A stretch of 64,000 nucleotides of DNA from contig DLIG01000021.1 in assembly GCA_002483605.1 (NCBI GenBank), forward strand, positions 191,988 through 255,987, written 5' to 3'. Positions 1 through 8,207 of the stretch are shown here, piece after piece; position 1 is the stretch's first letter, and every line of letters begins with the position of its first letter. The notes under the pieces are model-generated. The model searched no databases, was not told where the DNA came from, and saw nothing but the letters and a program-made list of their open reading frames with translations. A program made the translations under genes and the position numbers. Source of the stretch: Sulfurovum sp. UBA7648 (GTDB lineage: Bacteria > Campylobacterota > Campylobacteria > Campylobacterales > Sulfurovaceae).

Positions 1-196
1 GTGCTGCTTTGTTGGTAAAGGTCAAAGTAAGCGTATTTGCAGGATCGATTCCGACTTCGCCTATAAGATATGCCAAGCGTGATGTTAGTGTTTTTGTCTT
101 TCCGCTGCCTGCACCTGCAAGTATAAGCAAAGGACCGTCAATATGTTTTACTGCTTCTTTTTGCACATCATTTAAGTCTTGAAACAGCCTATCCAT
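1..196 (-). CDS. uvrD: UvrD/PcrA-type DNA helicase, N-terminal fragment
   Basis: Superfamily 1 ATP-dependent 3'-5' DNA helicase used in repair and replication. Only the first 65 residues lie in the window; the gene runs off the left edge. Reverse translation from ATG at 196 gives the SF1 Q-motif region (LNDVQKEAV, residues 9-16) and a perfect Walker A (AGAGSGKT, residues 27-34), followed by the TLTFTNKAA motif Ia typical of UvrD/PcrA/Rep. The start has a strong ribosome binding site (AGGAG, about 10 nt upstream). UvrD, PcrA and Rep cannot be told apart from this fragment. Confidence 0.9.
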   Translation of the reverse strand, partial: MDRLFQDLNDVQKEAVKHIDGPLLILAGAGSGKTKTLTSRLAYLIGEVGIDPANTLTLTFTNKAA

Positions 197-365
197 AATC
201 ATTGCTCCTTTATATAGTTAATTATATCGTTAAAATGATTAAAAACACTGAGATGCTAGTTATCTAAATAATCTAATAATATTGATAAACAAATTAGAAT
301 TATTTGAATAAAAAATAATCAATTATTAATATTTTTATAGTATAATATTTTTAAATAAATTTTTT

Positions 366-387
366 TATACTATTGTAAATAGTTATA
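366..387. promoter_or_regulatory. Candidate LysR operator dyad upstream of the lysR gene
   Basis: Imperfect inverted repeat TATACTATT-gta-AATAGTTATA, with the central core ACTATT-gta-AATAGT exact. It has the T-N11-A shape favoured by LysR-type regulators and lies about 20 bp before the regulator's start. A TATAAT -10 box is present upstream at 341-346, so the dyad would sit just downstream of transcription start, compatible with autoregulation. The rest of the 197-408 spacer is very AT-rich with no other recognisable element. Confidence 0.4.
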
Positions 388-408
388 CTATCCTCAAGGA
401 GAAAAGTT

Positions 409-1311
409 ATGCTCAAAGATTTTGTCAAGCTAGAGACATTTTTGACTACCGTGCGAGAGAGAAGTTTTTCCAGAGCTTCAGCTAAACTAGGTATTTCTCA
501 GCCCGCAGTTACTCAACAGATCAAATTTATAGAAAATCATTTAGGTGCTACTATTATTGAACGCAAAAAGAATGGTATCAAGCTTACCGCGGAAGGCGAA
601 GAACTTTATAAAATTGTCGTAAGGCTTGAAAAAGCAATTCAAAATGCCGAAATGGAAGTCTTGAAGATCATAAACAAAAAGATGACTTTCCGTTTGGGTG
701 CATCCTTTACGATCGGAACTTATGTTATCCCTGGCGAGTGTCTTACCAATCTTAGCAAAGCTATCAACAATGATGTTACTTTGACTATTGACCTTAGCCA
801 AGAGATCATCAATCAGATCAAAGATAAAAAACTCGATGTAGGGCTTATTGAATCTCCTATTATGGATAATGATATAATATATAGAGAATGGCTTGAAGAC
901 GAGCTTGTTATTGTGAGTAATGTGCCTATCCCAAAATTGCTCCAAACTGAAGATCTGTATAATTTTCAATGGATCTGCAGAGAAGAAACCAGCCATACCA
1001 GAAAGATGCTGATGGAGGTTTTTGATGATCTTGGTGTTTCTTGTAAAGATTTCAAAATGAGAAGCGAAGTCAGAAATACGGTAGCAGTTTTGCAAGCTAT
1101 TAAGAAAAGCAAAAAAGATCCTGCAAATCCTGTGGTTTCCATTATCTCAAAACATGCAATTGCTGACGAAGTACAAAAAGGCGAATTCTTTGAAGCCCGC
1201 ATAAGAGGCTATAATATGATGCGCAAATTCTATGTTATTTATTCAAAAGAAAACAAAAGAAATGCGTACATTGACAATATAGTAGATTATATACTGTCAG
1301 GCAATTGCTAG
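409..1311 (+). CDS. LysR family transcriptional regulator
   Basis: One-component DNA-binding regulator of 300 residues, the normal family length. The N-terminal winged helix-turn-helix is clear (residues about 4-62, recognition region SRASAKLGISQPAVTQQIKF), followed by a linker helix and a periplasmic-binding-protein-like effector domain (about 90-295). The start is supported by a strong AAGGAG site 7 nt upstream. It converges on the leftward gene ending at 1313, and its divergent neighbour is the helicase gene, so position gives no clear target. The ligand cannot be read from the sequence. Confidence 0.9.
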   Translation: MLKDFVKLETFLTTVRERSFSRASAKLGISQPAVTQQIKFIENHLGATIIERKKNGIKLTAEGEELYKIVVRLEKAIQNAEMEVLKIINKKMTFRLGASFTIGTYVIPGECLTNLSKAINNDVTLTIDLSQEIINQIKDKKLDVGLIESPIMDNDIIYREWLEDELVIVSNVPIPKLLQTEDLYNFQWICREETSHTRKMLMEVFDDLGVSCKDFKMRSEVRNTVAVLQAIKKSKKDPANPVVSIISKHAIADEVQKGEFFEARIRGYNMMRKFYVIYSKENKRNAYIDNIVDYILSGNC

Positions 1312-1330
1312 ATCAAAGCTTGCCTTTTTT
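1299..1330 (+). terminator. Possible rho-independent terminator of lysR
   Basis: Arms AGGCAA (1299-1304) and TTGCCT (1320-1325) with a 15-nt loop, followed by a run of T. It overlaps the lysR stop codon and the 3' end of the convergent gene. The short stem makes it a weak candidate. Confidence 0.35.
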
Positions 1331-1771
1331 CTTTAGAAGGCTTTGGTTTTTTGGATTGCTCAAAAGAGCATCCATGGAATTTTGTGCTTGAACGATCTTT
1401 TGTTTTTGAGCAGGTTTAACAAAATTTATTGCTAACGGCGGATATGTTTCATCGATAAATATTTGTGCTATCGCCAATAGCGGAATGCTTACTGTAGTTC
1501 CAATGTTCTCTTCTCCAAAACCGGCCTCAAATGTTAATGTATCATTTGTGATAGATGCACTTTCAAAGCTGTATTCTGCAATATCAAATATAATAATATC
1601 ATCAAATCTTTCAGTAATATGATCCGGCAAATGAGGCATAAATTCTACAAATTGAGTATTGCAAATAATCCTAAATTCAGTATCCTCTTTAAATAACAAT
1701 TCGATCACTTGATGTAAATGCTGCTGCATAAGATTTTGGTATTTGGGAGAGTTAAAAATAGATGATGGCAT
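1313..1771 (-). CDS. SspB-like protein (putative ClpXP adaptor)
   Basis: Protein of 152 residues that I do not recognise by close identity. Its layout resembles SspB, the adaptor that delivers ssrA-tagged proteins to ClpXP. It has an N-terminal helix (LMQQHLHQVIELLF), then short beta strands, then TNDTLTFEAGFGEE and TTVSIPLLAIAQIFIDE. These correspond to the ANDEVRFNARFGG and VSVPLAAVLAIYARE region of enterobacterial SspB. The C-terminal tail is charged and ends in a basic KKKGKL rather than the usual ClpX-binding tail. It is the last gene of the yidD-pyrC operon, 2 nt after the aminotransferase gene. Without a structural comparison the assignment is tentative. Confidence 0.45.
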   Translation of the reverse strand: MPSSIFNSPKYQNLMQQHLHQVIELLFKEDTEFRIICNTQFVEFMPHLPDHITERFDDIIIFDIAEYSFESASITNDTLTFEAGFGEENIGTTVSIPLLAIAQIFIDETYPPLAINFVKPAQKQKIVQAQNSMDALLSNPKNQSLLKKKGKL

Positions 1772-1773
1772 GG

Positions 1774-2352
1774 TTATCCTTTGATATGAAAATCATTTAT
1801 TGGCACAAATCCTATCATAGCATTGATTAATGCAAAGCCTTGAAATGAAGATATCTCTTCTTTGCAAATCGGTCTTTCTTTTAAAAAACCTTCTTTGAGT
1901 AATTTTGCTCTCATTGTACCATGGAGCAAAGGGTTTGATGGAGTGATCCAGCCCCCGTCTTTTAAAAAAGCGATATTGGAGATGGTAGTATCTGTAAGAT
2001 ATCCATCTTTTTCTATGATAATTTCATCGCTTTGCGGATACAGACTCTTTAGATTTTCCAGCATGCTTCTATCTGCAAATTTATGTGAGTAGTCTATATC
2101 GCTTTTTACGACAGTAAAAGTTTTTAGATCCCTTGGCGTATAAGGAATGTATTCGACGGATCTTATATCAGTATCATATAAAATACGACAGCGGATCAGG
2201 CCGTGAGGCGGCGCGATTATTTTGGATTTTAGATTCAGGGTAGAAGTGTCGCCAAATAAAACTTTGCGGCTATGATCAAATCTTTGCTGGTGATACTCCA
2301 GATTTTCTATCTCGCCATTATGTATACGTATCGTTTCTAACAGTAACGGCAT
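1774..2352 (-). CDS. Class IV aminotransferase family protein (PabC-like aminodeoxychorismate lyase)
   Basis: PLP enzyme of fold type IV; the likely reaction is conversion of 4-amino-4-deoxychorismate to p-aminobenzoate and pyruvate for folate synthesis. The candidate Schiff-base lysine is K91 in DYSHKFADR. The phosphate-binding segment DGYLTDTTISN (residues 116-126) is a class IV hallmark. At 192 residues it is shorter than E. coli PabC (about 270), as in compact homologues. It lies 3 nt downstream of the carbonic anhydrase gene and 2 nt upstream of the SspB-like gene, in a tight leftward operon. A D-amino-acid or branched-chain transaminase is less likely given its length. Confidence 0.7.
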   Translation of the reverse strand: MPLLLETIRIHNGEIENLEYHQQRFDHSRKVLFGDTSTLNLKSKIIAPPHGLIRCRILYDTDIRSVEYIPYTPRDLKTFTVVKSDIDYSHKFADRSMLENLKSLYPQSDEIIIEKDGYLTDTTISNIAFLKDGGWITPSNPLLHGTMRAKLLKEGFLKERPICKEEISSFQGFALINAMIGFVPINDFHIKG

Positions 2353-2355
2353 ATT

Positions 2356-3000
2356 TTAGAGTTCCAAAGGTATGAATGAATCGCTTTCGTCGTCATATGA
2401 TGATATGACACCTGTTGTTATATCGTAATACCACCCATGCAAGAACAGACTGCGTTCGTCAACTCTTTTTTTAACCATAGGATAAGTAAGTATGTTTTCT
2501 AACTGAAACAGTACGGATATTTTTTCCGTATAACGCAAAAGCTGCTCTTTTGGTATATTTGGGAATAATGAAAGTGCATATTCTTTGGCAGGGTTACCAA
2601 GCTCCAGCCATTTGACGGTATGCAAAATGTCTTCAGAGTATGCTACATCACTGTATAATGCACCGATGGCACCACAATGAGAGTGTCCGCATATAATAAT
2701 ATCCGAAATTCCCAATATGCCAACCGCATATTCTATAGCCGATGCCGTAGCATGATAATCTTCATCGGGCTTGAACGGAGCTACAAAATTTCCTATATTT
2801 CTAACTATAAAGAGATCTCCGGGTTTGCTTCCGGTAATAAGCTCGGGTACAACTCTGGAATCACTGCAGCCTATGAAAAGTGCTTTTGGGTTTTGACCCT
2901 CATGGACGAGCGATTTGAATCGCTCTTCGTTTTTCTTGAAATTTAAATCTTGAAAATTATGATGTCCTCGAATCAATGCATTGATATTTTTTTTACCCAC
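2356..3000 (-). CDS. Beta-class carbonic anhydrase
   Basis: Interconverts CO2 and bicarbonate in the cytoplasm, supplying bicarbonate for carboxylations or for carbon fixation. The 214-residue protein shows the beta-class zinc site: C45 with the D47/R49 dyad in CSDSR, then H106 and C109 in CGHSHCGAIGAL. The length is typical. It sits 9 nt after pyrC; dihydroorotase lies downstream of carbamoyl phosphate synthesis, which consumes bicarbonate, so the pairing makes metabolic sense, though this is inference. Confidence 0.93.
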   Translation of the reverse strand: MGKKNINALIRGHHNFQDLNFKKNEERFKSLVHEGQNPKALFIGCSDSRVVPELITGSKPGDLFIVRNIGNFVAPFKPDEDYHATASAIEYAVGILGISDIIICGHSHCGAIGALYSDVAYSEDILHTVKWLELGNPAKEYALSLFPNIPKEQLLRYTEKISVLFQLENILTYPMVKKRVDERSLFLHGWYYDITTGVISSYDDESDSFIPLEL

Positions 3001-3009
3001 TTCACTTCC

Positions 3010-4017
3010 TTAGATAATTTCTTTGATGCTCCATGAAAGAGTTTCTCCGGCAAACATTGGTATGACATTGCCATATTTGGACGGCACTTTCATTGGAGTT
3101 TTTTCTAGTACAATTTTTTTCTCGGGCGGCATTATACCGTAAATCAATCTTGCATTGTCAGAGACAAATTTTTGTAAGTTTTCCAATTTATCATGCTTGT
3201 CAAATAGTTCAGCCAAAGCAGCTAGAGCCACCGGCGCACTAAACACTCCTGCTGCACATCCGCAGCTTTCTTTGGCTTCTTTTGAGTGAGGAGCAGAATC
3301 TGAACCAAACATTACTTTTGGGTGAGCATTCAGTGCGACTTCAAGCAAAGCATCTCTATCAATCGGCCTTTTTGCTATAGGCTTGCAAAACAGATGAGGC
3401 CTTAGCAAGCCACCTGCTACATCATCAAGAGTGATCAAAAGATGATGAAGGGTGATAGTGGCATATAAATTCTCGTGTTTATCAAGCGCAGCTACGCTTT
3501 CTTTTGTGGTGATATGTTCCATTATGATCTTTAGTCGCGGAAAAGCATTTGCCAATTTTTCGTATATTGGGATAAATTCGGCCTCTCTGTCCATAACAAA
3601 TCCGTTCGTTTCTCCATGGATACAAAGAGGGATACCCAGCTTGCTCATAGCTTCAAGAGCAGGGGAAAGTTTATCTATATCAAATCCGCTTACCCCGCCC
3701 TCACTGTTTGTGGTGATGCCCGCCGGATAAAGCTTAATTGCCGTTAGCTCATCGCCAAAACTTTTTAGAAAATCATAATCATAACTATCTCTAAAGAACA
3801 GCGTCATGTACGGCTTGAATGTATCGCCTTTTGTAGCTGTTAGTATCCTTTCTTTATAAGCCAAAAGATCATCCATTGTATCTACCGGAGGAACAAGGTT
3901 TGGCATGACCAGCGCCCCTGCGAAACTTTCGGACGTTAGAGGTGCTACGACTTTTAGCATCTCTTTGTCTCTTAGATGCAGATGCATATCCAGAGGGCTA
4001 TTTAGTTCTATGGTCAT
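3010..4017 (-). CDS. pyrC: Dihydroorotase (class II type)
   Basis: Cyclises carbamoyl aspartate to dihydroorotate in pyrimidine synthesis. The 335-residue protein carries the amidohydrolase metal ligands: H12 and H14 in MHLHLRD, the lysine expected to be carboxylated (K95 in AIKLYPAG), H134 (CIHGE), H168 (MEHIT) and the catalytic D240 in FGSDSAPHS. It overlaps the yidD 3' end by 20 nt and is followed 9 nt later by the carbonic anhydrase gene, indicating co-transcription. Confidence 0.95.
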   Translation of the reverse strand: MTIELNSPLDMHLHLRDKEMLKVVAPLTSESFAGALVMPNLVPPVDTMDDLLAYKERILTATKGDTFKPYMTLFFRDSYDYDFLKSFGDELTAIKLYPAGITTNSEGGVSGFDIDKLSPALEAMSKLGIPLCIHGETNGFVMDREAEFIPIYEKLANAFPRLKIIMEHITTKESVAALDKHENLYATITLHHLLITLDDVAGGLLRPHLFCKPIAKRPIDRDALLEVALNAHPKVMFGSDSAPHSKEAKESCGCAAGVFSAPVALAALAELFDKHDKLENLQKFVSDNARLIYGIMPPEKKIVLEKTPMKVPSKYGNVIPMFAGETLSWSIKEII

Positions 4018-4351
4018 TAAAATCCTTTACGACATAATAGTGTGTTTTATCTTTCGGCACAAACCAATATTTAATATCCATTTTGCCATAATTGTTGTTA
4101 ATGTACGGTTTGGAGAGTGAAAATTTTGGCGGATTGTAACGTATAAGCGGATAATCTATGCCTCCTGCAAAGAGCTGATTGCATCTGAGTATTCGTAGGC
4201 CTGAATTGATAGATGCGCTAAGAGGATTTGTGGTCTCAAACTGCCATTTGGCATATTCTGAACAAGTAGGATAGTATCTGCAATTGCCAGGAGTCATACG
4301 AGAGATGTATTGGTAGGCTTTGATGGGAAGCGTAAAAAACTTTTTTTTCAT
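3998..4351 (-). CDS. yidD: Membrane protein insertion efficiency factor YidD, C-terminally extended
   Basis: Small membrane-associated protein that assists YidC-dependent insertion. The conserved core is present: PGNCRYYPTCSEYA (C24, C30), the LRILRCNQ segment (C57) and FAGGIDYP. At 117 residues it carries about 35 residues beyond the usual end. The usual neighbours rpmH, rnpA and yidC are absent here; instead the gene heads the pyrC operon and overlaps pyrC by 20 nt. The extension partly shares DNA with the pyrC start. Family assignment is firm; the role of the extension is unknown. Confidence 0.88.
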   Translation of the reverse strand: MKKKFFTLPIKAYQYISRMTPGNCRYYPTCSEYAKWQFETTNPLSASINSGLRILRCNQLFAGGIDYPLIRYNPPKFSLSKPYINNNYGKMDIKYWFVPKDKTHYYVVKDFNDHRTK

Positions 4352-4433
4352 ATTATGCTTTTGTTTTTTGGAATTTTAGCATAAAATTTGTGAGTAAGGG
4401 ATTTTGCAATCGTTTTAAAATTTCATATACACT

Positions 4434-4451
4434 CCCATCGAGGACGATGGG
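4434..4451. terminator. Perfect 7-bp hairpin downstream of the 4458 gene
   Basis: CCCATCG-agga-CGATGGG forms a strong GC-rich stem with a tetraloop, just after the stop of the leftward gene ending at 4458 and before the yidD promoter region. There is no T-run directly after it on either strand, so it is either an atypical terminator or another RNA/DNA structure. Confidence 0.4.
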
Positions 4452-4457
4452 GTCGAG

Positions 4458-4874
4458 TTAAAGTTTTGCGTATATATAACCAGTGACAAAGAAAAAAACA
4501 CATATAAATCCCAATGTAAGCCAATGAAAAACTGTAGAATTTTGCATAATAAAGTGAAATGACATTAACGGATGTTTGTTGCTATAATGGACAATTCTTC
4601 TATGTTTGGATTGATGAATAGCTACTGCCATATCAATTACCAAAAATATTACTAAAATACTACATATAGAAATTGCTATGAGTGCAGCAAATAATGTTTT
4701 TTCAAGTGAACTCCATGTCTCCAAACCAAACCAATCAGGGTGTTCTCTTATTGAAGAGAATGCAAGCCAAAAAGCACTAGGAAGCAATAACAATATACCT
4801 TTAGAAAGATTGGTCGGTATGTAACGAGAAATTCCCTTTACTTCGGAATCTGCATAATCTTTGTTTTTATCCAT
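4458..4874 (-). CDS. Small integral membrane protein of unknown function
   Basis: Unrecognised 138-residue protein. After a polar N-terminus of about 20 residues it shows three hydrophobic segments (about 25-42, 62-85 and 115-136), the first two separated by a loop with WFGLETWSSLEK and followed by the basic stretch HQSKHRRIVHYSNKH. No catalytic or metal motif is evident. It is flanked by yidD downstream and a hypothetical gene upstream, with about 80 bp on that side, so it may be a single transcription unit. Confidence 0.65.
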   Translation of the reverse strand: MDKNKDYADSEVKGISRYIPTNLSKGILLLLPSAFWLAFSSIREHPDWFGLETWSSLEKTLFAALIAISICSILVIFLVIDMAVAIHQSKHRRIVHYSNKHPLMSFHFIMQNSTVFHWLTLGFICVFFFVTGYIYAKL

Positions 4875-4954
4875 ATTTATTACCTTTTAATAGCTAAAAT
4901 TTTACCTCGTTCTTATCGTACTCGATGGAAATGCAGATCTATTTTATTTGAGCT

Positions 4955-5368
4955 TTATTGCCTTGGGATCATTGAAAGCAGCTGCTCATATTTGTTTTTT
5001 AATGACTTCCAAAGCTCCTGATCACCGTCTAGCTGTACGACATGAAAATTCGCAACTGTGAAGATTTTTTCCGCTATATCTCTGCAGAGAAATTTAGCTT
5101 CACCCATATCGTCATAGAATCCGCTATTAAAGTCATTATAGAGATTATTGAGTTTTCCTATCTGCTCTAGATCGCCAAGAAATGTAAGGGTGTTAAATAA
5201 GCAATCGACATCTTTATCAAGAGTTACGATCCTAAGGGCAAATTGATTTTGCAATCCGCTGTTATCGTTTGGATTGTCTTTTATCTGTTTGTAGAGTTTG
5301 CTCATTTGTAATAAAATGTCTTTGGTTCCGCTCCAATAAAAATCGAAGCCTTGATCGCATTGTGCCAT
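4955..5368 (-). CDS. Hypothetical soluble protein
   Basis: Unrecognised protein of 137 residues starting MAQCDQGFDFYWSG. I chose the ATG at 5368 over an in-frame ATG five codons upstream because AAGGAT is well spaced before it and no such site precedes the upstream one. The sequence is mostly helical and acidic (for example LLQMSKLYKQIKDNPND and LEQIGKLNNLYNDF), without signal peptide or membrane segment. It contains two cysteines in the middle and C-terminal half but no obvious motif. Confidence 0.55.
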   Translation of the reverse strand: MAQCDQGFDFYWSGTKDILLQMSKLYKQIKDNPNDNSGLQNQFALRIVTLDKDVDCLFNTLTFLGDLEQIGKLNNLYNDFNSGFYDDMGEAKFLCRDIAEKIFTVANFHVVQLDGDQELWKSLKNKYEQLLSMIPRQ

Positions 5369-5422
5369 TTGATATCCTTGCATTGTAAGATAGGTAAATT
5401 ATACTATAAATGCAGATGCTTT

Positions 5423-6601
5423 TTATTCAAAAAAGTCCAAAGTTCTAAAAGAGATACGCCCGGAAAGTTCGAGTGGGATAACATTGGGATTTGGCATCTC
5501 CATTTCACTAGGAAGATAGATAAAAAGTTTAGATAAACCAGTATAGAAGTAGTCTTTATTGATCTGCTTGATCAATTCTTGGGATATGTTTTCTTTGCTA
5601 TTTAAAAACACTGCGCCGTAAGGTAAGCCTTGATCGTCAAAAATAAATGGATTGTTTTCAAGAAATGCACGTGTGGCTGGAGTATCTGATACGATCTTGA
5701 GGACAAATGTTTCTGAGAATATGTCTATAATTCTGTGACCCCATTTTTTTTTGTATTGAAGCACGCCGTCTTTTAAAAACCCTCTTGACATGCCGGCACT
5801 TATTTTTAAAAAACTTTTCTCTTTTGTGTATTCCAAAGAAAAATAATACAAGGCTCCCATTGCACCGGAATCTAGATACTCCATATTGCCGTCGCGTATC
5901 CCTAGGGTTGATAAAACAGGGCTGCCATCTAGATATATGATCATGGCACCGGCAATATACTTTTCGTCTTTTTTAATTAAAAGCAGCTCGTTGCCTTCAA
6001 ATTGCTTTTTTCTGTATTCATATGAGCGTATATATGCACTGTTCGCATGTGAATTGGTAATATATGGCACATACATATTGTAGTAGAAATCATCAAATTT
6101 TTTTATATCCTGCGTGACTTCAAATGTAAGTGAATTTTTTCTGATCTTTCGCAGATCGGATTTTAAGCTTTGTTTATTCATAATAGATTGGCTTAAGGGC
6201 AAATCAATGACTCCTCTGACCCACCCCGGGATGTAAAAACAGTTATCTGTTTTTAAAAATTTTCGTCGAGATTTTTTGATGTCCAATAGCATCATAGAAT
6301 ATTCTTTTTCTATTTTGTCGGCGTTTTTATTTATATCCCATAGCCAATATCGACCAATATATGATTCGCTATAAGTTTCTTTGAAAACCAATGTAGCAAG
6401 ATAGCTTCTTTCTTGATCTATTGCAGAGCACAGAATAGTAATAGGCGTTTTGCTGTTTTTTTCTTTTCCTTCCATGAGCCACAAATCTATTTTGTATTTG
6501 TTAGAAAATTTCTTAAATATGCGGTAATTTGAAATGAACTGATAAAAGATCGTACGCAGACTATCTAATTTTATGTTATATTTATCTATTATTCGTTTCA
6601 T
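5423..6601 (-). CDS. GNAT-like acyltransferase (BioF2/FemAB-related)
   Basis: Protein of 392 residues with two weak GNAT-type halves. The C-terminal half is the clearer one: FEGNELLLIKKDEKYIAGAMIIYLDG, then LSTLGIRDGNMEYLDSGAMGALYY and the ISAGMSRGFLKDGVLQYKKKWG segment. This matches the acyl-CoA-binding pattern of acetyltransferase_6 (BioF2-like) proteins often found with surface polysaccharide or lipid modification. No signal peptide. It lies 22 nt after lnt on the same strand, so it is probably co-transcribed with that gene. The substrate is unknown. Confidence 0.55.
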   Translation of the reverse strand: MKRIIDKYNIKLDSLRTIFYQFISNYRIFKKFSNKYKIDLWLMEGKEKNSKTPITILCSAIDQERSYLATLVFKETYSESYIGRYWLWDINKNADKIEKEYSMMLLDIKKSRRKFLKTDNCFYIPGWVRGVIDLPLSQSIMNKQSLKSDLRKIRKNSLTFEVTQDIKKFDDFYYNMYVPYITNSHANSAYIRSYEYRKKQFEGNELLLIKKDEKYIAGAMIIYLDGSPVLSTLGIRDGNMEYLDSGAMGALYYFSLEYTKEKSFLKISAGMSRGFLKDGVLQYKKKWGHRIIDIFSETFVLKIVSDTPATRAFLENNPFIFDDQGLPYGAVFLNSKENISQELIKQINKDYFYTGLSKLFIYLPSEMEMPNPNVIPLELSGRISFRTLDFFE

Positions 6602-6623
6602 CTCTTTGTTCGCTTTACAAATA

Positions 6624-7931
6624 TTAGTTTACCCAAAACACCTTGCCGCTTTTTATAATATATGAAGGTGACATATTGATGCTATGATATATTGTCGTGC
6701 CGTATTTTTTGCTGTAGTATTTTAAAAGCAATTGTTGGAGTATCGGCTCAATGGATGGCATAAACCAGCCGTTATTGCTAAGCACTATCATGTGCTTTGG
6801 TTCACCCTTGTATAGCTTTTCGCTCGTTGCTTCATAGCAGATAGCATTTCTATAAATAGTATCGCCTAGTTTGTAATCTGCTATTTTGTTGCTTGCAACA
6901 TAATCAAGCACGCCTTCTTTATAAAATATTCTATTAACAAGTTTTCCAAGCCATGCCGGCAATGGATTTTGTTCGCCAAACGGTACTAAAACCACCTTAT
7001 TGGCTACACTAACCTGGTCTTGATGAAATATATAGGTACTGTTTCTAGGTGTATTTTTATCCCAATAGAGTCCGCCGATGACCATATCGATTTTTTGTGA
7101 TCTTTCTTGAAGGGCTTTTAATAGTTCAGGCTCTAGGTTTAAAAATAGAGGAAATACCGATTCGGGAAATATTATGATCTTTTTATCATTTTCTATAGCA
7201 ATGTCAATAGTATCAAAGATCATTTTATAAACCTCTTTTTGGTGGTTTTGCTGCCATTTTGTGTCCATAGTTATATTTGTAGTAACTATTTGCATATCTG
7301 ATCGTATCGGACTAGGGATATTGGTTTCTTGATATGAAAATGCAAAAACCACAAGCCATAAATATCCTAACTTTTGGGTTGTGTGAGCAATTGTAATTGA
7401 TATAAGAACTATAGCAAATTGCCATTTTGTAATGCCTATATAGCTTTCTACAAAAACTAACTCCGGCTTGAACCAGTCAAATCCAAAAGGATGGATAAAA
7501 CTCATGCTCCATAGGGCCAAAGCATGAAGAATAACTAGTGGAATTTTTGTTTTTTTGGATATATAGTTTGAAATCCACGCCAACAGTAAAAACAATAGTC
7601 CAAAACCGATCGTGACCAAAAAAGTACCTATAGGCATTGCCCATGCCATGCCATAAAAACGAAAGCTCAGCAATATCCACCAAAACCAAGCTAATGATAT
7701 AAAAAAGCCACTCCAAAACCATGTTCTGTTTGAGCTTCCAATGAGAAAGAATAGTCCAATAATACCTAGAGCAGTATTGAGTAACTTTAACTCAATATTT
7801 ATGTGTGATAGATATATAAACAGAGACATTGAAAATGCAATGATTAAGCCCTTTGCTATATCACCAATGGTAAAATAGCTGCGAATATTATTACTATACA
7901 AAAGGATTATCCCATGAACGGTGCTGAGCAA
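6624..7931 (-). CDS. lnt: Apolipoprotein N-acyltransferase
   Basis: Adds the third acyl chain to the N-terminal cysteine of lipoproteins in the inner membrane. The N-terminal half has about six hydrophobic segments and the C-terminal half is a nitrilase-like domain. Counting from a TTG at 7931 the catalytic triad is E257 (FPESVF), K312 (NKVVLVPFGE) and C365 (AICYEATS). That TTG overlaps the divergent yajC start by 18 nt. The true start may lie further in (for example a TTG around residue 11 or ATG at residue 35), because neither the first residues nor a ribosome binding site are convincing. The lnt/yajC divergence is conserved in Campylobacterota. Confidence 0.88.
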   Translation of the reverse strand: MLSTVHGIILLYSNNIRSYFTIGDIAKGLIIAFSMSLFIYLSHINIELKLLNTALGIIGLFFLIGSSNRTWFWSGFFISLAWFWWILLSFRFYGMAWAMPIGTFLVTIGFGLLFLLLAWISNYISKKTKIPLVILHALALWSMSFIHPFGFDWFKPELVFVESYIGITKWQFAIVLISITIAHTTQKLGYLWLVVFAFSYQETNIPSPIRSDMQIVTTNITMDTKWQQNHQKEVYKMIFDTIDIAIENDKKIIIFPESVFPLFLNLEPELLKALQERSQKIDMVIGGLYWDKNTPRNSTYIFHQDQVSVANKVVLVPFGEQNPLPAWLGKLVNRIFYKEGVLDYVASNKIADYKLGDTIYRNAICYEATSEKLYKGEPKHMIVLSNNGWFMPSIEPILQQLLLKYYSKKYGTTIYHSINMSPSYIIKSGKVFWVN

Positions 7932-8207
7932 GGTAGTGCATTGCTATCATTTTTACCCCTAGTAGCTTTATTTGCTATTTTTTATTTTTTGATCATAAGA
8001 CCGCAGCAAAAACAACAGCAAAAACATAAAGAGATGATCGATTCTTTACAGAAAGGCGATCAAATCATTACAAACGGCGGATTATATGCCGAGGTTGTTA
8101 AAACTGAAGAGAATTTTATCAAAATTAAGTTAAATGAGACTACTATAGTCAAGATAGATAGAGCGTTTGTTGCCAAAAAAGTGGACACACTAAATGAAAA
8201 TGTTTAA
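7914..8207 (+). CDS. yajC: Sec translocon accessory protein YajC
   Basis: Single-pass inner-membrane subunit of the SecDF-YajC complex that aids protein export. The 97 residues comprise an N-terminal membrane segment (about 10-28) ending in FLIIRPQQKQQQKHKEM, the family signature, and a cytoplasmic beta domain with GDQIITNGGLYAEV. The start is firm: AAAGGAT lies 8 nt upstream. It overlaps secD by 14 nt and begins a rightward operon that continues through secF and ovoA. Confidence 0.95.
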   Translation: MNGAEQGSALLSFLPLVALFAIFYFLIIRPQQKQQQKHKEMIDSLQKGDQIITNGGLYAEVVKTEENFIKIKLNETTIVKIDRAFVAKKVDTLNENV

